Assembly (NCBI GenBank): GCA_007449985.2
Contig: VIIQ02000126.1
Coordinates: forward strand, 44,638-108,637
DNA length: 64,000 bases
Source: Desmodesmus armatus
Taxonomy: Eukaryota > Chlorophyta > Chlorophyceae > Sphaeropleales > Scenedesmaceae
Direction: 5' to 3'
Shown in pieces: positions 1 through 11,810 of this stretch (its first letter is position 1; each line of letters starts with the position of its first letter). The notes under the pieces were generated by a model. It was given only the letters and a program-made list of their open reading frames with translations, did no database searches and had not been told where the DNA came from. The translations under genes were made by a program, and so were the position numbers.

Positions 1-401
1 CCTTTGATGTAGCGCGTAACCTTGCCCAGTTGCGTATTGGTTCAGCCCACCTTGAAATAGAACAGGGCCGTAAGCGAAGGGTCTCTGTGCCCCGTGCTGA
101 CCGCCTGTGTCGATTGTGTTGTGGAGAGGATGCTACCCTGGCCCACCGCCAAGCTGTACTGGCAAGGACAAGAACTAGTCGTAATGTGGAAGACTTGAAG
201 CACTTCCTGTTGGAGTGCCCTGTTTACGATGATTTGCGCGCCGCTTGCCCGGCCTTCCCCCTGTCTGATGCTGTGGTACTGGACGACCCTGAATGTGTGC
301 GATCAGTGTTTCAACATGGAGAGCAGTCTGCGTTGGCATACACTCTGTACAAGATGAAAGTGCGCCGGGCGCGCCTTCTTGGGCTGACTTTGGGCATCTG
401 A
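1..401 (+). mobile_element. LINE (non-LTR retrotransposon) reverse-transcriptase ORF, C-terminal fragment
   Basis: The frame is open from base 3, so the ORF enters from outside the window, and it stops at 399-401. The visible ~130 residues carry the zinc-binding tail typical of plant and algal L1-type reverse transcriptases: a Q-L-R-I-G-S-x-x-L-E-I-E start, a C-x2-C pair (CRLC), then VEDLKHFLLECPVY with the last His and Cys of the knuckle, and a short basic end. This region follows the reverse-transcriptase domain in LINE ORF2 proteins and helps bind template RNA. Only the tail is in the window, so element length and activity cannot be judged. I see no poly-A or simple-repeat tail directly after the stop. 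A host gene with a domesticated zf-RVT is the alternative, but less likely. Confidence 0.75.
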
Positions 402-1167
402 CCTGACAAGGGGTATTTCTTGGTGCTGCTGCATGCTGGATCCTAGCTGTTTGCTTCCCACTTCTGTACAAGGTTGTCGTGTTGCCTCAGGATGTCAATG
501 AAGTCTCCTTTGCTGTCTTGCTTTGAATCAGGCTACTATCTGGTGTAGGTGGTGCAAACCACTGACGGGGATCGGGGTTTTTCCCCACCTTAGTGTTTCA
601 ACCGGTTCAACCCTGGCAGGCAATGCCATTGATGTGTGGCGAATGTGTCTGCGTGTAACATTTTCTTCCCCCATTAAGCGGGTGATGCACAACACTGTTG
701 CCAAAGTGGGCGATCGCCCACTTTGGGCTGCTGTCCGGCAGCCGTGTGGGGTACTCTTCTTCCGGCACACCAGGCCACGTGCCTCCTGAGCAGCAGGCAG
801 GGCACAGGCAGACCAGCAAGGCTGATGTCTTCGGCTTTGGGAGCGTCGTGATGAGCGCACTGTAAGTATCTGCTGGTTTGCGCAGCTGGACCTCTGTAAT
901 GTGCCGTGACATCTGTTGCATGCTGGTGCCAGCTGTGCAGTGCCATCGGTTGCATGCTGCCGTGGGTTATGCAAGCTCAAGGATGGTTATTCTGGCATAG
1001 GGAGGCCCAAGAGCAGGATGATAGGCCGACAAAAACAAAGTGCTGTTGTGGGTGTGCCTTGCATTCGCGTTAGCACCCCAGTTGTTAGCAGGGCAATGCT
1101 GGTCGCTTCACTCCTATCACTCCACTGTACTCCCTCTATACCATCGCGTGTGTATCCTGCGCTGCAG
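402..1167. other. Gap between LINE fragment and next exon
   Basis: No exon is recognisable. The stretch presumably holds the end of the LINE element and an intron of the gene whose last exon starts at 1168. A near-palindromic AAAGTGGGCGATCGCCCACTT sits around 704-724. No coding signal was found on either strand. Confidence 0.4.
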
Positions 1168-1561
1168 GGTTGGCCTGGACCAAGCGGACGAGTACCGCAC
1201 CACCCCTGCTAAGCCCCAGGAGGGTGATGACCCAATGGTGCCGCGGATGAAGATTCATGACGGAGAGGGTATCATCGAGCTGCTGGAGGAGATGCAGCGG
1301 CAGCAGGAGGCTGAGGGCATCGAGCTGTCTCTGGATGACAAGCAGTTCTTTGAGGACGCCAAGGAATTCTTCACACACACACTGGCGTACCACCCCCACG
1401 AGCGTTGGGGCATCGACTTCGTCCTCAAGTCTGGCCTGGTGGAGAGGGGCCGGGAGATCGATCGCAAGCTGCGGGACCCAGCCGAGCGCAAGGCCTGCTG
1501 GGAGGAGGGCCTTGAGCTGCTGGACCCCTTCTTCGACGAGGAGGAGCAGCTGTCCCTGTAA
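1168..1561 (+). CDS. Unrecognised conserved-looking protein, terminal exon
   Basis: An intron-end sequence GCGCTGCAG (1159-1167) precedes an open frame of about 130 codons ending at the TAA 1559-1561. The peptide starts GLDQADEYRTTPAKPQEG, then runs through MKIHDGEGIIELLEEMQRQ, an FFEDAKEFF helix and ERWGIDFVLKSGLVERGRE, and ends DPFFDEEEQLSL. It is acidic and helical, with balanced codon use and no low complexity, which argues for a real exon although I do not recognise the family. The codon phase (one base carried from the previous exon) means at least one upstream exon exists; I could not find it, and part may lie upstream of the window. The internal ATGs at 1215 and 1228 could in principle act as starts, but the frame is open well before them. 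Confidence 0.55.
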
Positions 1562-4511
1562 GCTGTCGGTGAGTCTGCAGCAGAGTAGCTGCAGCCCAGC
1601 AGTGGTGGTGCTGGCTGCGCTAAGTGGTGTGCCTGTCGCCAGCCCTTTCTGAAGCCTGCTGTTGTCATCAGGGATGGTGCATGTTGCTGGCGGTTCGCCG
1701 TTCAGTTGTCTTGGCCCAGCAATGGTCCGTTGTCTGCTGTCGCTCTGTTGTCCTCACTTTGGCTTGTCAAGAGTGCTGTTGGTCGGCAGGGCCCTTTGGG
1801 CCAGGCAGCAGAGTCGTGTCTGCTTGCTTTGTTGCACTCAGCATGCGGCAGCAATGGCGTGGCGGCTGTGTAGCATCGTTGTCTTTGGCTGTGCCACAGC
1901 CCAGTGGGCGGTGGTGCCTTCATCAGCACTTACTGTCTGCCCATTTTGTGGGTATCGCCGCAGCTGCCTTGCTGTTCTCCTCCAGGGCATGATTGGAGTA
2001 TGTGATCACTTTGGTTGCGGGTCAGTGTTTCGAGCTAAGCCCGTTCGTCTGTTGAGCCTGGATCGCTGCGCTCACTGCCGCTGCCTGGCTTCGACGGCCT
2101 GAAAGCACAGGTGCACAGCAGGTGGCCTCCTCCTGCCAGCCTGCCACACTGAGCGTGTGAGCCGCTTGCACACGTTTCTCTTTGGTTGCTTGAGGAGCGC
2201 CCTGCAGGGTCGATGAATCTGTGCCCCGTGTGATTGCATGGAAGGAAGCGCCTTTGCATGCCGTTGACGGAGCGTCATGTTGTCAGACACCATCTGGTGC
2301 CTGCATATGGCAAGCCAAGCACCTGTGTGTGGCGTGACTGTTTTGCAGGCCCTGTGCTCACTGTGGTGGCTGCTGTCTTGCCTGATGGTTTGGGTGATGC
2401 TGCCTGTGCTGCTTGGTCATGTCTTGTTTCATGTCACATGACTCCTGTGTTCACCTGCACTGTCAAGAGTAGGTTGATGCTCCAATACACCAGCTGCCTG
2501 CCAGTCGGCACTGCATTCCTGCAGCGTGTTGCTGGTCTGGTTTCAGGCTGTCTTCAAGACCGCTCGCGGTTGGCTGTCGAGCACAACTGTTGCTGGTGTC
2601 GGCAACTGTACAGTACAGGGAACTGCGATGAATGCCGGCCCTGACTGTTCATGCTGTATAGTGCTGCCAGGGCTGTTGGGACTGGGAGGCACAGTGTATG
2701 GCTCAGCACACTACTGCAGCCATGGTTGGTATTGTCTGGTGCTGTGTGCTGAGGGTGCGCCTTGTCAATGCTGCTGGTGCTAGTGGGATGCACAGGGTCA
2801 TGTTGTGATGTTCCTGGCTGTGCTGGTCCCTGCCCTGTTCACCAACGCTACGTACATTGGACTGCTGTCAGTACCTGGCTGTCTTGATGGTTTGTGACTG
2901 GCGTGAATTGTAGGCAAAGAGGCAACACACTGCCAGTGCAGTGCACAGTATGCTTGTACTCCTGTGTGCAGTGCACAGCATGCATGTCCACCTGTGTACT
3001 ATGGATGTGATGCCTGATTTGATCTGGCTGTAACAGCCCGGCCGCCTGTCATGCCCAACATGTGGGTTATGCATGTGGCCATATGGCAACTGCTGATTGC
3101 AGGATCTCTGACACCATATAGAGACTGGCTCTGACTGTGTCTGCAGATGCTGTAAAACACGGCATGTGATCATTGCATGCTTCTTCAATGGTCACTTGGA
3201 TTGGGACCTGGCGAGTGTGGCGCAGTGGCTGGCCACATGAGCGCTTGCGTTGAAACAGGCCATTGTTGGTGACGTATTTGGTTTGCATACAGGCTGTCAG
3301 CAGAATCTGCGGCCCTTTTGACTGTGGATGTTGGGTTGCTGGTACCATTGTGGGACTGTGCTGAGTCAGACACACCGGTGTATGAAAGCTGTGCCACCAG
3401 TGGTTGTGCTTCAGGGCACTTTCAGTTGTGTGACACATGGGCCTTGTCGACATGGAATACTGCTTACTGATAAGATAGTTGCTAAACAGCTTTGGACTGT
3501 TTCTGGATTCCTTGTAATGTGCTTTACAGATGTGAAGGGGCCTCATATTGATGATTGTATCCTGACACATTGGTAACCACCACCTGCAAAATCAAGCAGA
3601 CATGCTGTTGACAAGCAACAGCAGAGTCCAGAGTAACGCACTTGACGCAATCAGCTTCACAGCTACAGGTGCAACCTGAATCCACTGATTGATAGCACAG
3701 CTGGGACCTTGCTGTGGTTGTTGATTTGGCCAATGAGCCTTGTGTTGGCTCCTCAAACGGCCGGTGTTCAGTGTAACATCCAATTACTGATTGCTCAGCT
3801 GACGCACAGCGGTTTACACATCAACGAGACTGAGTACTAATTGCACACACAGTACACCCATGTGAGATAACAGCCCTCACCTCACTGACCTGACGCAAGC
3901 ACGACATTAAAAAAACACTGTCACAGGTCGGTGCAGGGCACACCAGTGCATGTCACATGTTGAACCGTATTCCAAGCATGTCACACAAAAATAGCCACAT
4001 GCCACGGTTATAACTCCCAGGGCTGATCACCAGTAGTGATGCCAACTGCCAACCACTCATCCCAAGGGGTGAAAATAACCCTGACCAGTGAGTACAGCTA
4101 CAGGACTTGCGGCAACCATGAAAATGAATTGGCCCAGAGATGATTGGTAGTTGACAGCTCAAACAAGACTCTGCCAATGTGTGTGAAAACTGCACACTGT
4201 GCCTGCAAGTATCTGGACGGGTTGATCTGCTGACAGGAGCAGCACTATGATGCAATAGTGTACAAGTTGGCGACCACCAAACGATACCAGCCTGCCTGCA
4301 GCCCGTGTCGCACGGGGTGCCGCCTGTGAGCCAGCGTTAGTTTGCCAGGAAAGCCTGCGCTCACTGCATCCCCATGCTACACCTTGCAGCCATGTGCTGG
4401 CTGACCCACTACATCTGCAGACGCGAAAGCCAACCGCTGCTGGCAACATCAATCATGACGACAAGCGCACACACGCAAGCCTCTGCACTCCCCATTTCCT
4501 GCTGCATTTCT
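1562..4511. other. Long non-coding stretch between convergent gene ends
   Basis: No exon is supported on either strand. The left half is T/G-rich and probably contains the 3' UTR of the gene ending at 1561 (a TGTAA lies near 3028). The right part holds the 3' UTR of the minus-strand oxygenase gene. Short direct repeats of GCAGTGCACAG(C/T)ATGC occur around 2937-2985. Nothing else stands out. Confidence 0.5.
3813..3817 (-). terminator. Candidate TGTAA polyadenylation signal of the PAO-type gene
   Basis: Read on the minus strand this is TGTAA, the usual green-algal poly(A) signal, about 695 bases after the stop codon at 4512. It is the first such pentamer I found downstream. The length is similar to the ~800-base 3' UTR inferred for TIM44. 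Inference only. Confidence 0.35.
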
Positions 4512-7500
4512 CTACCAGAGAAAAGTCTGCTCAGGGATCGCTGCATGAACATAGTCCATAAAGATGAACCTTCGCTTCAGCTGGCCCAGCAACTGGTGTG
4601 CAACCAGCAATGCTATAGCCACAGCAGCAGCCACACCAGCCTGCCAGCTGGGCAGTGCTGACAGCCAGTGCCAACAGAAGGGGCTGCTGCTGCTGCTGAG
4701 CCTGCTTGCGCTGCTGTTGTTGCTGCTGCAGTGACGACAGAGATGGCGACGGCTGCGGCAAACCCAGCTGATGCCAGTGCGACAACCTGCGAGCACGTAC
4801 ATGCAGAGGCGACAGCAGCACGCAACATCATGACATAAGATTCAACCTGTTGAATACTGTGCTTCACACAAGGACAATGTTGCACCAGGCAGGCCAGCAA
4901 TGATGCAAAGTACACCCTGCTCCGACCCACCTGCCTGCCTGCTCACCAACCTTGCACGTCTCCCTGACCTGCTCACCTGCCACCGCTGCACCAACTTGTC
5001 AGCTGTGCTGGAACGATCTGCATGACATGACACCCACCCTTCCCTTGCAACTGCAGCCGGGGCCGCTGCACAGCCTCGGGTGCCATGCTGCACTTGCAAT
5101 GCCCCCCAAATCCCCCTACCCACCGTTGGGCACCCGCCCCCTCAAAGCCACAGCATCTACCTACTGAAGCTGCAGTACCCACAGGAGGGTGCCGCTCCCC
5201 CCCCCCCCCCGCCAGAATTCCCCTCCCACGCCCAATCCCCCCCTCCGTAACCCGTAACTGCTAGCCATTTGCCCTTGCCTCATCTGCCCCCGCCTCACCT
5301 GCAGCCGCTGCACCCACTTCAGTGCTGCACTGCACGCCTTGCATGTCAGTGTGTGCTGATTGAGTCTGTCCATGACAACCTCGCGGGGCTTGGCAGGGCC
5401 CAGGGGCTGGCGGCTGCCAGGTGCAGCACCCGGCCAGGGCACCTCACCACCAGCACAGTCGTGGTACCACGTGCGGAACTTGATGATGCCTGTATCACGA
5501 CGGGGGGGGGGGGAGTTTAGCATGGATATGACGCCAAAACTTGTAGTAGTACTTGGCTTGGGAGTGGTGTGTGCAGGTGGCTGATGTGGGGTGGCGAGGG
5601 GGGGGGGCTTAGCGGGACAAAAGATTGGTGGTGACCAGGTCCAGCACAAGGCCAGGGCAACTCACAACCAGCACAGTCATGGTACCAGGCGCGGAACTTG
5701 ATGATGCCTGTAGCACAGGACAGGGGAACAGCAGTGTTCAAACTCGAAGTGCGAATTCGATGGTGTCACAGCTGAGGACTGCCGTTGCCAACTTGACTGT
5801 GGGTGGGTGGGAGGGGAGTGAAAGGATGTCTCCCAGATGAGCAGCGTGCAGATTGCTGTACTTCTGAAAGGAGCCATGCTGATGAAAGGAGCGAACCTGG
5901 TGCTATGCATGTGGTGTTGACCCACCCACAGGGGTCCTTGACCACCGCCACCCCCCCCCCCCTCCCCGCCTACCTGTGTCTGCTTGTGCTGGCATGTAGA
6001 AGGCTGAGCGCCAGTTGTTGTCAGCACCGTCATGCAGCATGCGCTCCTGCAGGACAACACAGCCATATCACACGTGTTTGTACACCACACAACTCAAGCC
6101 AAGTATTTTGTTGCACTCCACGTGTCAACCACCAATACGGCGCCTGTGTCCACAGAAGGCAAGTCAAGCTGAGGCTCAACGTTTTAAGTGCACATCATGC
6201 CCAGCGACTGAGCCCATCCCATAAATACCGCAAAGCCAAGCCAAATCACCACTCAGGTCACTGCCCCCCCCCCCCCCCCCCCACCCCCGCAACAAGTCAC
6301 CCACCTGTATGTGCAGCAGCATAGCGTCGCTGTCCAGCACCTGGTTCTGCCCCATGTGGAACACCCACTCAAACGCCTTGGTCAGCTTCTGGGCGATAGG
6401 GGGACCTGCAAGGGTGTGGGGGGAGGTGGGGGTGGGGGGCAGCAGCAGCAGTGCTGAGCAACGGGGGTAGACAACCACCCGATGACCTCCTCGTCTGGCC
6501 GCAGGACATGTAAGCACACATGTCCTTGTCCTCTCGCGTTTGATCTGCACCCCCCCCCCCCCACACACACACACCGTGTAATGCCCGTCCTTGTGCAGGT
6601 TCATGACGGAGGCATTGGCGACACTTTGTGCGGGAACTCACTCCAACATCAGCACGGCTGACCTGTGCGCGGCTGTCCCCCACTCCCCCTTCCTGCGACT
6701 ACTCAGTTGTAAGCGACCACCCAGTGGTACAAGCAAATCATATGCACCACCGCTACCGGCCCCATCTCATTCATAGCCACTCAACAGCACACCTTGCTGT
6801 CTGTGAAGAATGCCAGTGGTGGTCACAGCCCCCCCCCCCCCCCCCGCTAGCCGCCCCCTACTGCGATCACACCCTCCCGTCAATGCAAAGTGTGACCTGA
6901 CATTTCATCCCACTCTCATACCTTGCTGTTTGTGAAGAATGCTGTGATGACCTTGCTCTTGCCCGGCTCAGTGGGGATGCCGTAGAAGGTCAACACCAGG
7001 CTGCGCTTCGTGCGGCGGTTGGTCTGGATACTGCACGACACACACACACACGGCACACACACGGCACAACAACAGATATGTCATTGGTTCAGCGATTTGC
7101 CAGAGAACCAAGCTGAGGGGCGCAGCTGAAAGCTGGGGTTACTAGGTTTCTTGCGCCCACATGTGCACATGTGTGAGAGCTTGTAGGAGTAGCACAAGGT
7201 GCAACGTCAACACCCACACCCTACCTACTCCTGAAGCCAGGTGGGCGGGTGGGGGGAGCAACAGTGACCCCCCCCCCCCCCACCCCCGCCTGCAAAAAAT
7301 GTGGGTTTCGCTGTTGCCACCTCTTCGCTCCCAAACACCCCCCCCCCCCCCCGTCTCACCTGCAGTTGAGGCAGGGTGGCTTCCACACATTGACTGTGTC
7401 TGTGATGTCGGCCGTCTTGTAGGGAGCCTTGTCACGCGCAAGCTGGAAGCCACCTGGGAGGGGAGGGGTGGAGTGTGAGAATGTACATTGCAGCAACATA

Positions 7501-10500
7501 CCAGTATATTCGTTGGTTGGTACGCACAAATGGCATACTGATATTGCGGCGCAGTACAGTCTTACAGGATGTCACAGGCTCATAGGCTGCCATGGCATGG
7601 CATGTACTGTGACACGCCCCAGTCTTGTACCCCCCCCCCCGAGAACCCAGCCCCACCCACCTTGTGCTGTGACGTCTGTTGTGGTTGTCACCTCCAGTGG
7701 CAGCACCTTGTCACGCGTGGCAGGTCCCATGATCTTGTGGTGCGCAAACGGGATGTGGCTGGGGTCAAACCTGCACACAAAGACAGAGCAGCACATGACG
7801 TAAAAAAATGCTGACCCAGTGCATCGATTCCAAGGACCTTGCCCATGGGCCATGCCTCGTCTGTGAGCCTCCACCCACGGCCCACCGTGACGACTGAAGA
7901 TCACTCCAGCCTGGAGTGTTATAGAAGACGGCGGGGGGGGGGGGGGCTGCACCTTTGCCCGTTCCGTCTTGGCCCGCCCCTGCCTTCCAACACCTCGTAC
8001 CATCCCCTCCCCCCACCCCCCACCCCCCGCGGCCCTGATCGGCGCCTCCCTTGCCTTCCATGTGCCCCCCCCCCAGGGTCCCCCTGCTGCACTCACAGGT
8101 TTTCCATGAGTGTGTCAAAGCCATACTCCATGTCACGCGCAAACCACTCACCACCCTGCACGCACATGAAGGCAGACACACACGGAGACAGGAAATGACC
8201 CATCAGGAACAAAGGAAAGGACCCATCACCAACAGCACCCTGACCCCTGTTACTGTATTCAGATGTCAAGCAAAACATTGAGTTACATACATCCCACGCT
8301 GCTGCACCCCCCCCCCCCCCCCCCCTGGTGCTGAGCACCACACTGCATGCATCTCAACCCATTCACCCCCCCCTTCAACCCTCACCAGCAGTGTCCAGTC
8401 CTTGTTGCCCCACTGCTCTGTGAGGGGAGGTGGGGTCACCACAGCCTGGGCAGCCAGCATCGCCTCCCCCCCCCCCCCCCCGCAGCCCCAAACCCTGACG
8501 CTGACTGCACCCAGTTCCTTCACTGCATGTCAGGCCACCGTGCACATCCCACCACTGCTGCACCCCCCCCCCCCCCGGGCCCCTACAGTGCAATCATCTG
8601 AACCTAGCCCCCACCCCCCTTTCCTCACCAGCAGTGTCCAGTCCTTGTTGCCCCACTGCTCTGTGAAGGGAGGCGGTGTCACTACAGCCTGGGCAGCCAG
8701 CACCGCCTCCCCCCCCCCCACCCGCAGCCCCAAACCCTGACGCTGACTGCACCAGTTCCTTCACTGCATGTCAAGCCACCCTGCACATCCCGCCACTGCT
8801 GCACCCCCCCCCCCCCACCCGGCCCCCTACACTGCATTCATCTGAACCTACCCCCCACCCCCACCCCCCTTCACTTCTCACCAGCAGTGTCCAGTCCTTG
8901 TTGCCCCACTGCTCTGTGAGGGGAGGTGGGGTCACCACTGCCTGGGCAGCCAGCAACGCCCCCCCCCCCCCCCCCCCCCGCAGCCCCAAACCCTGACGCT
9001 GACTGCACCAGTTCCTTCACTGCATGTCAAGCCACCCTGCACATCCCACCAGTGCTGCACCCCCCCCCCCCCCCGGCACCCATACAGTGCATTCATCTGA
9101 ACCCAGCCCCCCCCCCCCCCCCCCCCCCCCGTAAAAACCCACCAGCAGTGTCCAGTCCTTGTTGCCCCATTGCTCTGTGAGGGGAGGTGGTGTCACCACA
9201 GCCTGGGCAGCACTGGCAGCATCAGGCCACACCCACAGCAGACCCTGAGCAACCTGCAGCACACAAAAGCAGACACAACACACACCAGCCTCCTCACAAC
9301 ATGACTTCCTGAACCCAACAGCGAGCAAGCCCTGCGCACTCATCACAGGGAGCCGTGTCGGACAATATGGGCAGCCGTCACTGCTGCTGGAAGTAAGCAC
9401 AGCGGGATTCTGCCTATGCGTGCATGCCTCAGCCCCCTCTTCCCACACCCCCACATATGTGCATCCCCCCCCCCCCCCCCCCGTGCCGACTACGGGAGGG
9501 GGACAGACTACGCCTGTTCCCCTCCCCCCCCTTACTTGGCAGGGGTAGTTGATGGCACAGGTCCTCCTGCTGGCTGTTGCTGTGTTGTGAACTGCTGGTG
9601 TTGCCAAAGGGTGGCGGCTGCCTCACCCTGATGCAGGTTGCCACCATTCCCTTCCCACCTCTGCACGCCCAGTCTGTTCATATGCCGATAATCTTTGCTC
9701 CCCCGCCCGCAACAAACACGCACAGCTCTCAAGCCCCGTCCCCCCCCCCCCCCACACACACACACGGTGGCAGCCCAAAGACTTCCCTGTCTACACCTAC
9801 CTGGCAGGGGTAGTTGATGGCGCAGGTCCTTTTGCTGGCTGTTGCTGTGTTGAGTGCTGCACCCTCAGCGATTTGAGGGATGGCAGTGCAGCGCCCCTCA
9901 CCATCAAACTGCCAGCCTGGAGCACATCACAACAGAGAAAGGGGAGGAGATGGGTGTTGACATTTGTACAATTGTATAAGAAGCGAGGTGGTAGTAATGA
10001 TGGTGGTGTGAAGTACGGAGGTGTGAGCGCATGTTCCCGCATAAAGTGCAGGCAAAGACAGAACAGCAACATGTTGCAGAATTGTGCCACCCCACGACAT
10101 GGTCTGGCACACAACGAACCCACAGACGCTCCACGTGGTTTTACACAAAGGCCTGCACTCTGCATGCAGGCGCCCCTGTGACCAGCCCCCCCCCCCCCCC
10201 CCCCCGCGCGCCCCTCATGAATCTTACCAACCCCTATGCCCCCCCCCCACCGTCCCTCTTGTCGAACTGCATCACACCTACCATGGTATGAGCACATGAG
10301 GTGTCCAGTGCTGGGCTCAATGCGTCCCTCACTCAGGGGGGCCAGCCTGTGGGGGCAGCGGTCCTCAAACACTGACCACCTGGGGACAGACAGTGTGTTC
10401 AACACATAAGGGTAATGTGTGTGTGTGTGTGTGGGGGGGGGGGGGGCAGAACTGTATGTCAGCCGAAGCCATGGCATGCCGCCAGCTGCGTCACTGCAAA

Positions 10501-11810
10501 ATAATCACCACGAGTTCGTGTCTGCTTGTACTATAGTGTCAGTATGCCTGGGCTATGTGCAAGGACCAACTGTCGGTCCAAGTCATATTGCTCTTAGCAG
10601 GGTGATTTTGTGCTGCTGCACTACTCAGCCCTGCATCAGCAGCACAACTGCTGCAGCTAGCAGGCCAACACAGCATGCAGTGAACGTCGGTACATCCACA
10701 GGCATGATTCAGCCGAAACTTGAACCAAAAGGCTGTGCCTAAAACCCAAGATGCAGCAGGCCACTCACAGTCGTGTCTTGGGGTTGTGCCAGGCCACCAT
10801 CTGCCTGCCCAGCAGCTGCAGGGGTGTGGGCCGGGCAGCATCCAGCTGGGATACAATAGCAACAGGGTACCAAGCACACAGCCTGCAGGAGACATGCAGC
10901 ACGACACGCAGACAAGCAGGACGACACCATAAGAGACATGCATGTATGTGGCTTATAGGTATCGGGGCGTAAAGTGCTGAGAAGGGTGTTGCAGATGGTA
11001 TGCTGGCTGCTGGGCTCAGGGGGTTGAATTGGTTGCATGCATGCAAGCAAACATGCTGTGCACGGTGTGGTGCTGTTTGAGCACAATCAAGGCCAACACA
11101 CCTTGCTGTACTGGCTGCCACTATACATGCATGGACCAGATGGCCAGACCTGTGCAAACCTTTATGTAGGACTAGGTCCTGGCGCTGCTGTTGATAGAAG
11201 GCCTGTCAAGCAGATACTGTCCAAAACCCTAAGTGGCATATGCAAGCTGTGCTGATGCTGACCAAGCAGCAGCCCCCACTCACTCAGCAGCCTGCATGAC
11301 AGCACACATGCTCAAGCAGTTGGCTGGCACAGGCACTGCATGTTTCACTTCAGCCGGTGCTACAGTGAATGAGTTCACTCACTCACCAATCAAAAGAGCC
11401 CACATCTGCTTTTGCCTGCCCGTTCCGCTGCTGCTGTGAGGCGTCAGCTGTGCTGGCACTGCTCACTGCCGCTGCAGGAGGGTGGGCGCCAGGCCTGCCT
11501 GCATGCGCTGTGCTGGCATGAGCTGCAGGACAGGCAGCCGCTGCTACTGCTACTGCTAATGGTGAAGACGAAGTGGCTGCTGTGCTGGGATGGCCCTGCT
11601 TGTGTACTGCTTGCACCAAGGCCGAGGCAGGCCTCCTGCGGAGGCAGGGCGATTGCTGGGCTGTATGATGCCTGCCTGCTGCAGCAACACGTATGAGATA
11701 CAGGTGTGGACTTGCAACCTGCAACTTGAAGGCACACGACTGCGGTGGCGTGTAGCTGCTGAAACTGCAGCAGGAAATCGCAAGGCTGGCAGTCCCTGCT
11801 GCATTTCCAT
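4512..11810 (-). CDS. Pheophorbide a oxygenase-type Rieske non-heme iron oxygenase (chloroplast)
   Basis: Fourteen exons in transcript order: 11810-11719, 11635-11387, 10882-10769, 10379-10282, 9916-9801, 9253-9143, 8155-8097, 7770-7661, 7453-7360, 7030-6922, 6405-6305, 6046-5974, 5489-5299, 4786-4512. Exons 1-2 give a transit-like N-terminus ([20 protein letters not shown]...). Then come FDW-x3[11 protein letters not shown], the Rieske cluster CPH (residue ~160) with CSYHG (~180), the mononuclear-iron motif [13 protein letters not shown] (~281), [14 protein letters not shown], a CKAC thiol pair near 490 and a C-terminal hydrophobic segment ending FIFMDYVHA. This order is that of PAO/PTC52/TIC55 proteins; PAO opens the ring of pheophorbide a in chlorophyll breakdown. 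PAO itself seems likeliest, but a paralogue is possible. Splice phases agree except exon 10 to 11 (one base out); the last exon also needs a one-base frame change near 4650. Divergent from TIM44. Confidence 0.88.
5640..5707 (-). repeat. Partial duplicate of PAO-gene exon 13 (exon 13')
   Basis: The sequence repeats the acceptor and first ~65 bases of exon 13 (5489 downwards): [20 protein letters not shown] versus [20 protein letters not shown]. It has its own TACAG acceptor at 5708-5710 in the same phase, but lacks the rest of the exon, including the CKAC motif. The offset is 218 bp. It lies in intron 12 and would truncate the protein if used. Confidence 0.8.
6792..6812 (-). repeat. Partial duplicate of the 3' edge of PAO-gene exon 10 (exon 10')
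   Basis: GCATTCTTCACAGACAGCAAG followed by GT repeats the last ~21 bases and donor of exon 10 (GCATTCTTCACAAACAGCAAG at 6942-6922), 130 bp further into the intron. Too short to be a functional exon on its own. Confidence 0.7.
8386..8941 (-). repeat. Three extra tandem copies of the 3' part of PAO-gene exon 6
   Basis: Beyond the full exon 6 (9253-9143), intron 6 holds three near-identical 60-base copies at 8941-8882, 8688-8629 and 8445-8386. Each is preceded by GCTGCCCAG (usable acceptor) and followed by GTGAG (usable donor), and each encodes [20 protein letters not shown] without a stop. Copies are 243-260 bp apart and separated by poly-C (poly-G in the sense strand). All are phase 0/0, so each could be included without a frame change. 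One copy is enough to align the protein with its family. Confidence 0.85.
9536..9610 (-). repeat. Partial duplicate of PAO-gene exon 5 (exon 5')
   Basis: The 3' half of exon 5 is repeated 265 bp downstream in intron 5: [17 protein letters not shown] versus [17 protein letters not shown], with a donor-like GTAAGG at 9535-9530. The upstream part of this copy diverges, so it has no obvious acceptor. Confidence 0.75.

Noticed and set aside
704..724. Perfect palindrome around GCGATCGC as a possible terminator or binding site
   Set aside because: A single short palindrome in a gene-poor stretch with no partner or context; could easily be chance.
8347..9180. Proline-rich plus-strand frames opposite the PAO-gene exon array
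   Set aside because: They are poly-C translated as Pro antisense to real exons; no start or splice context.
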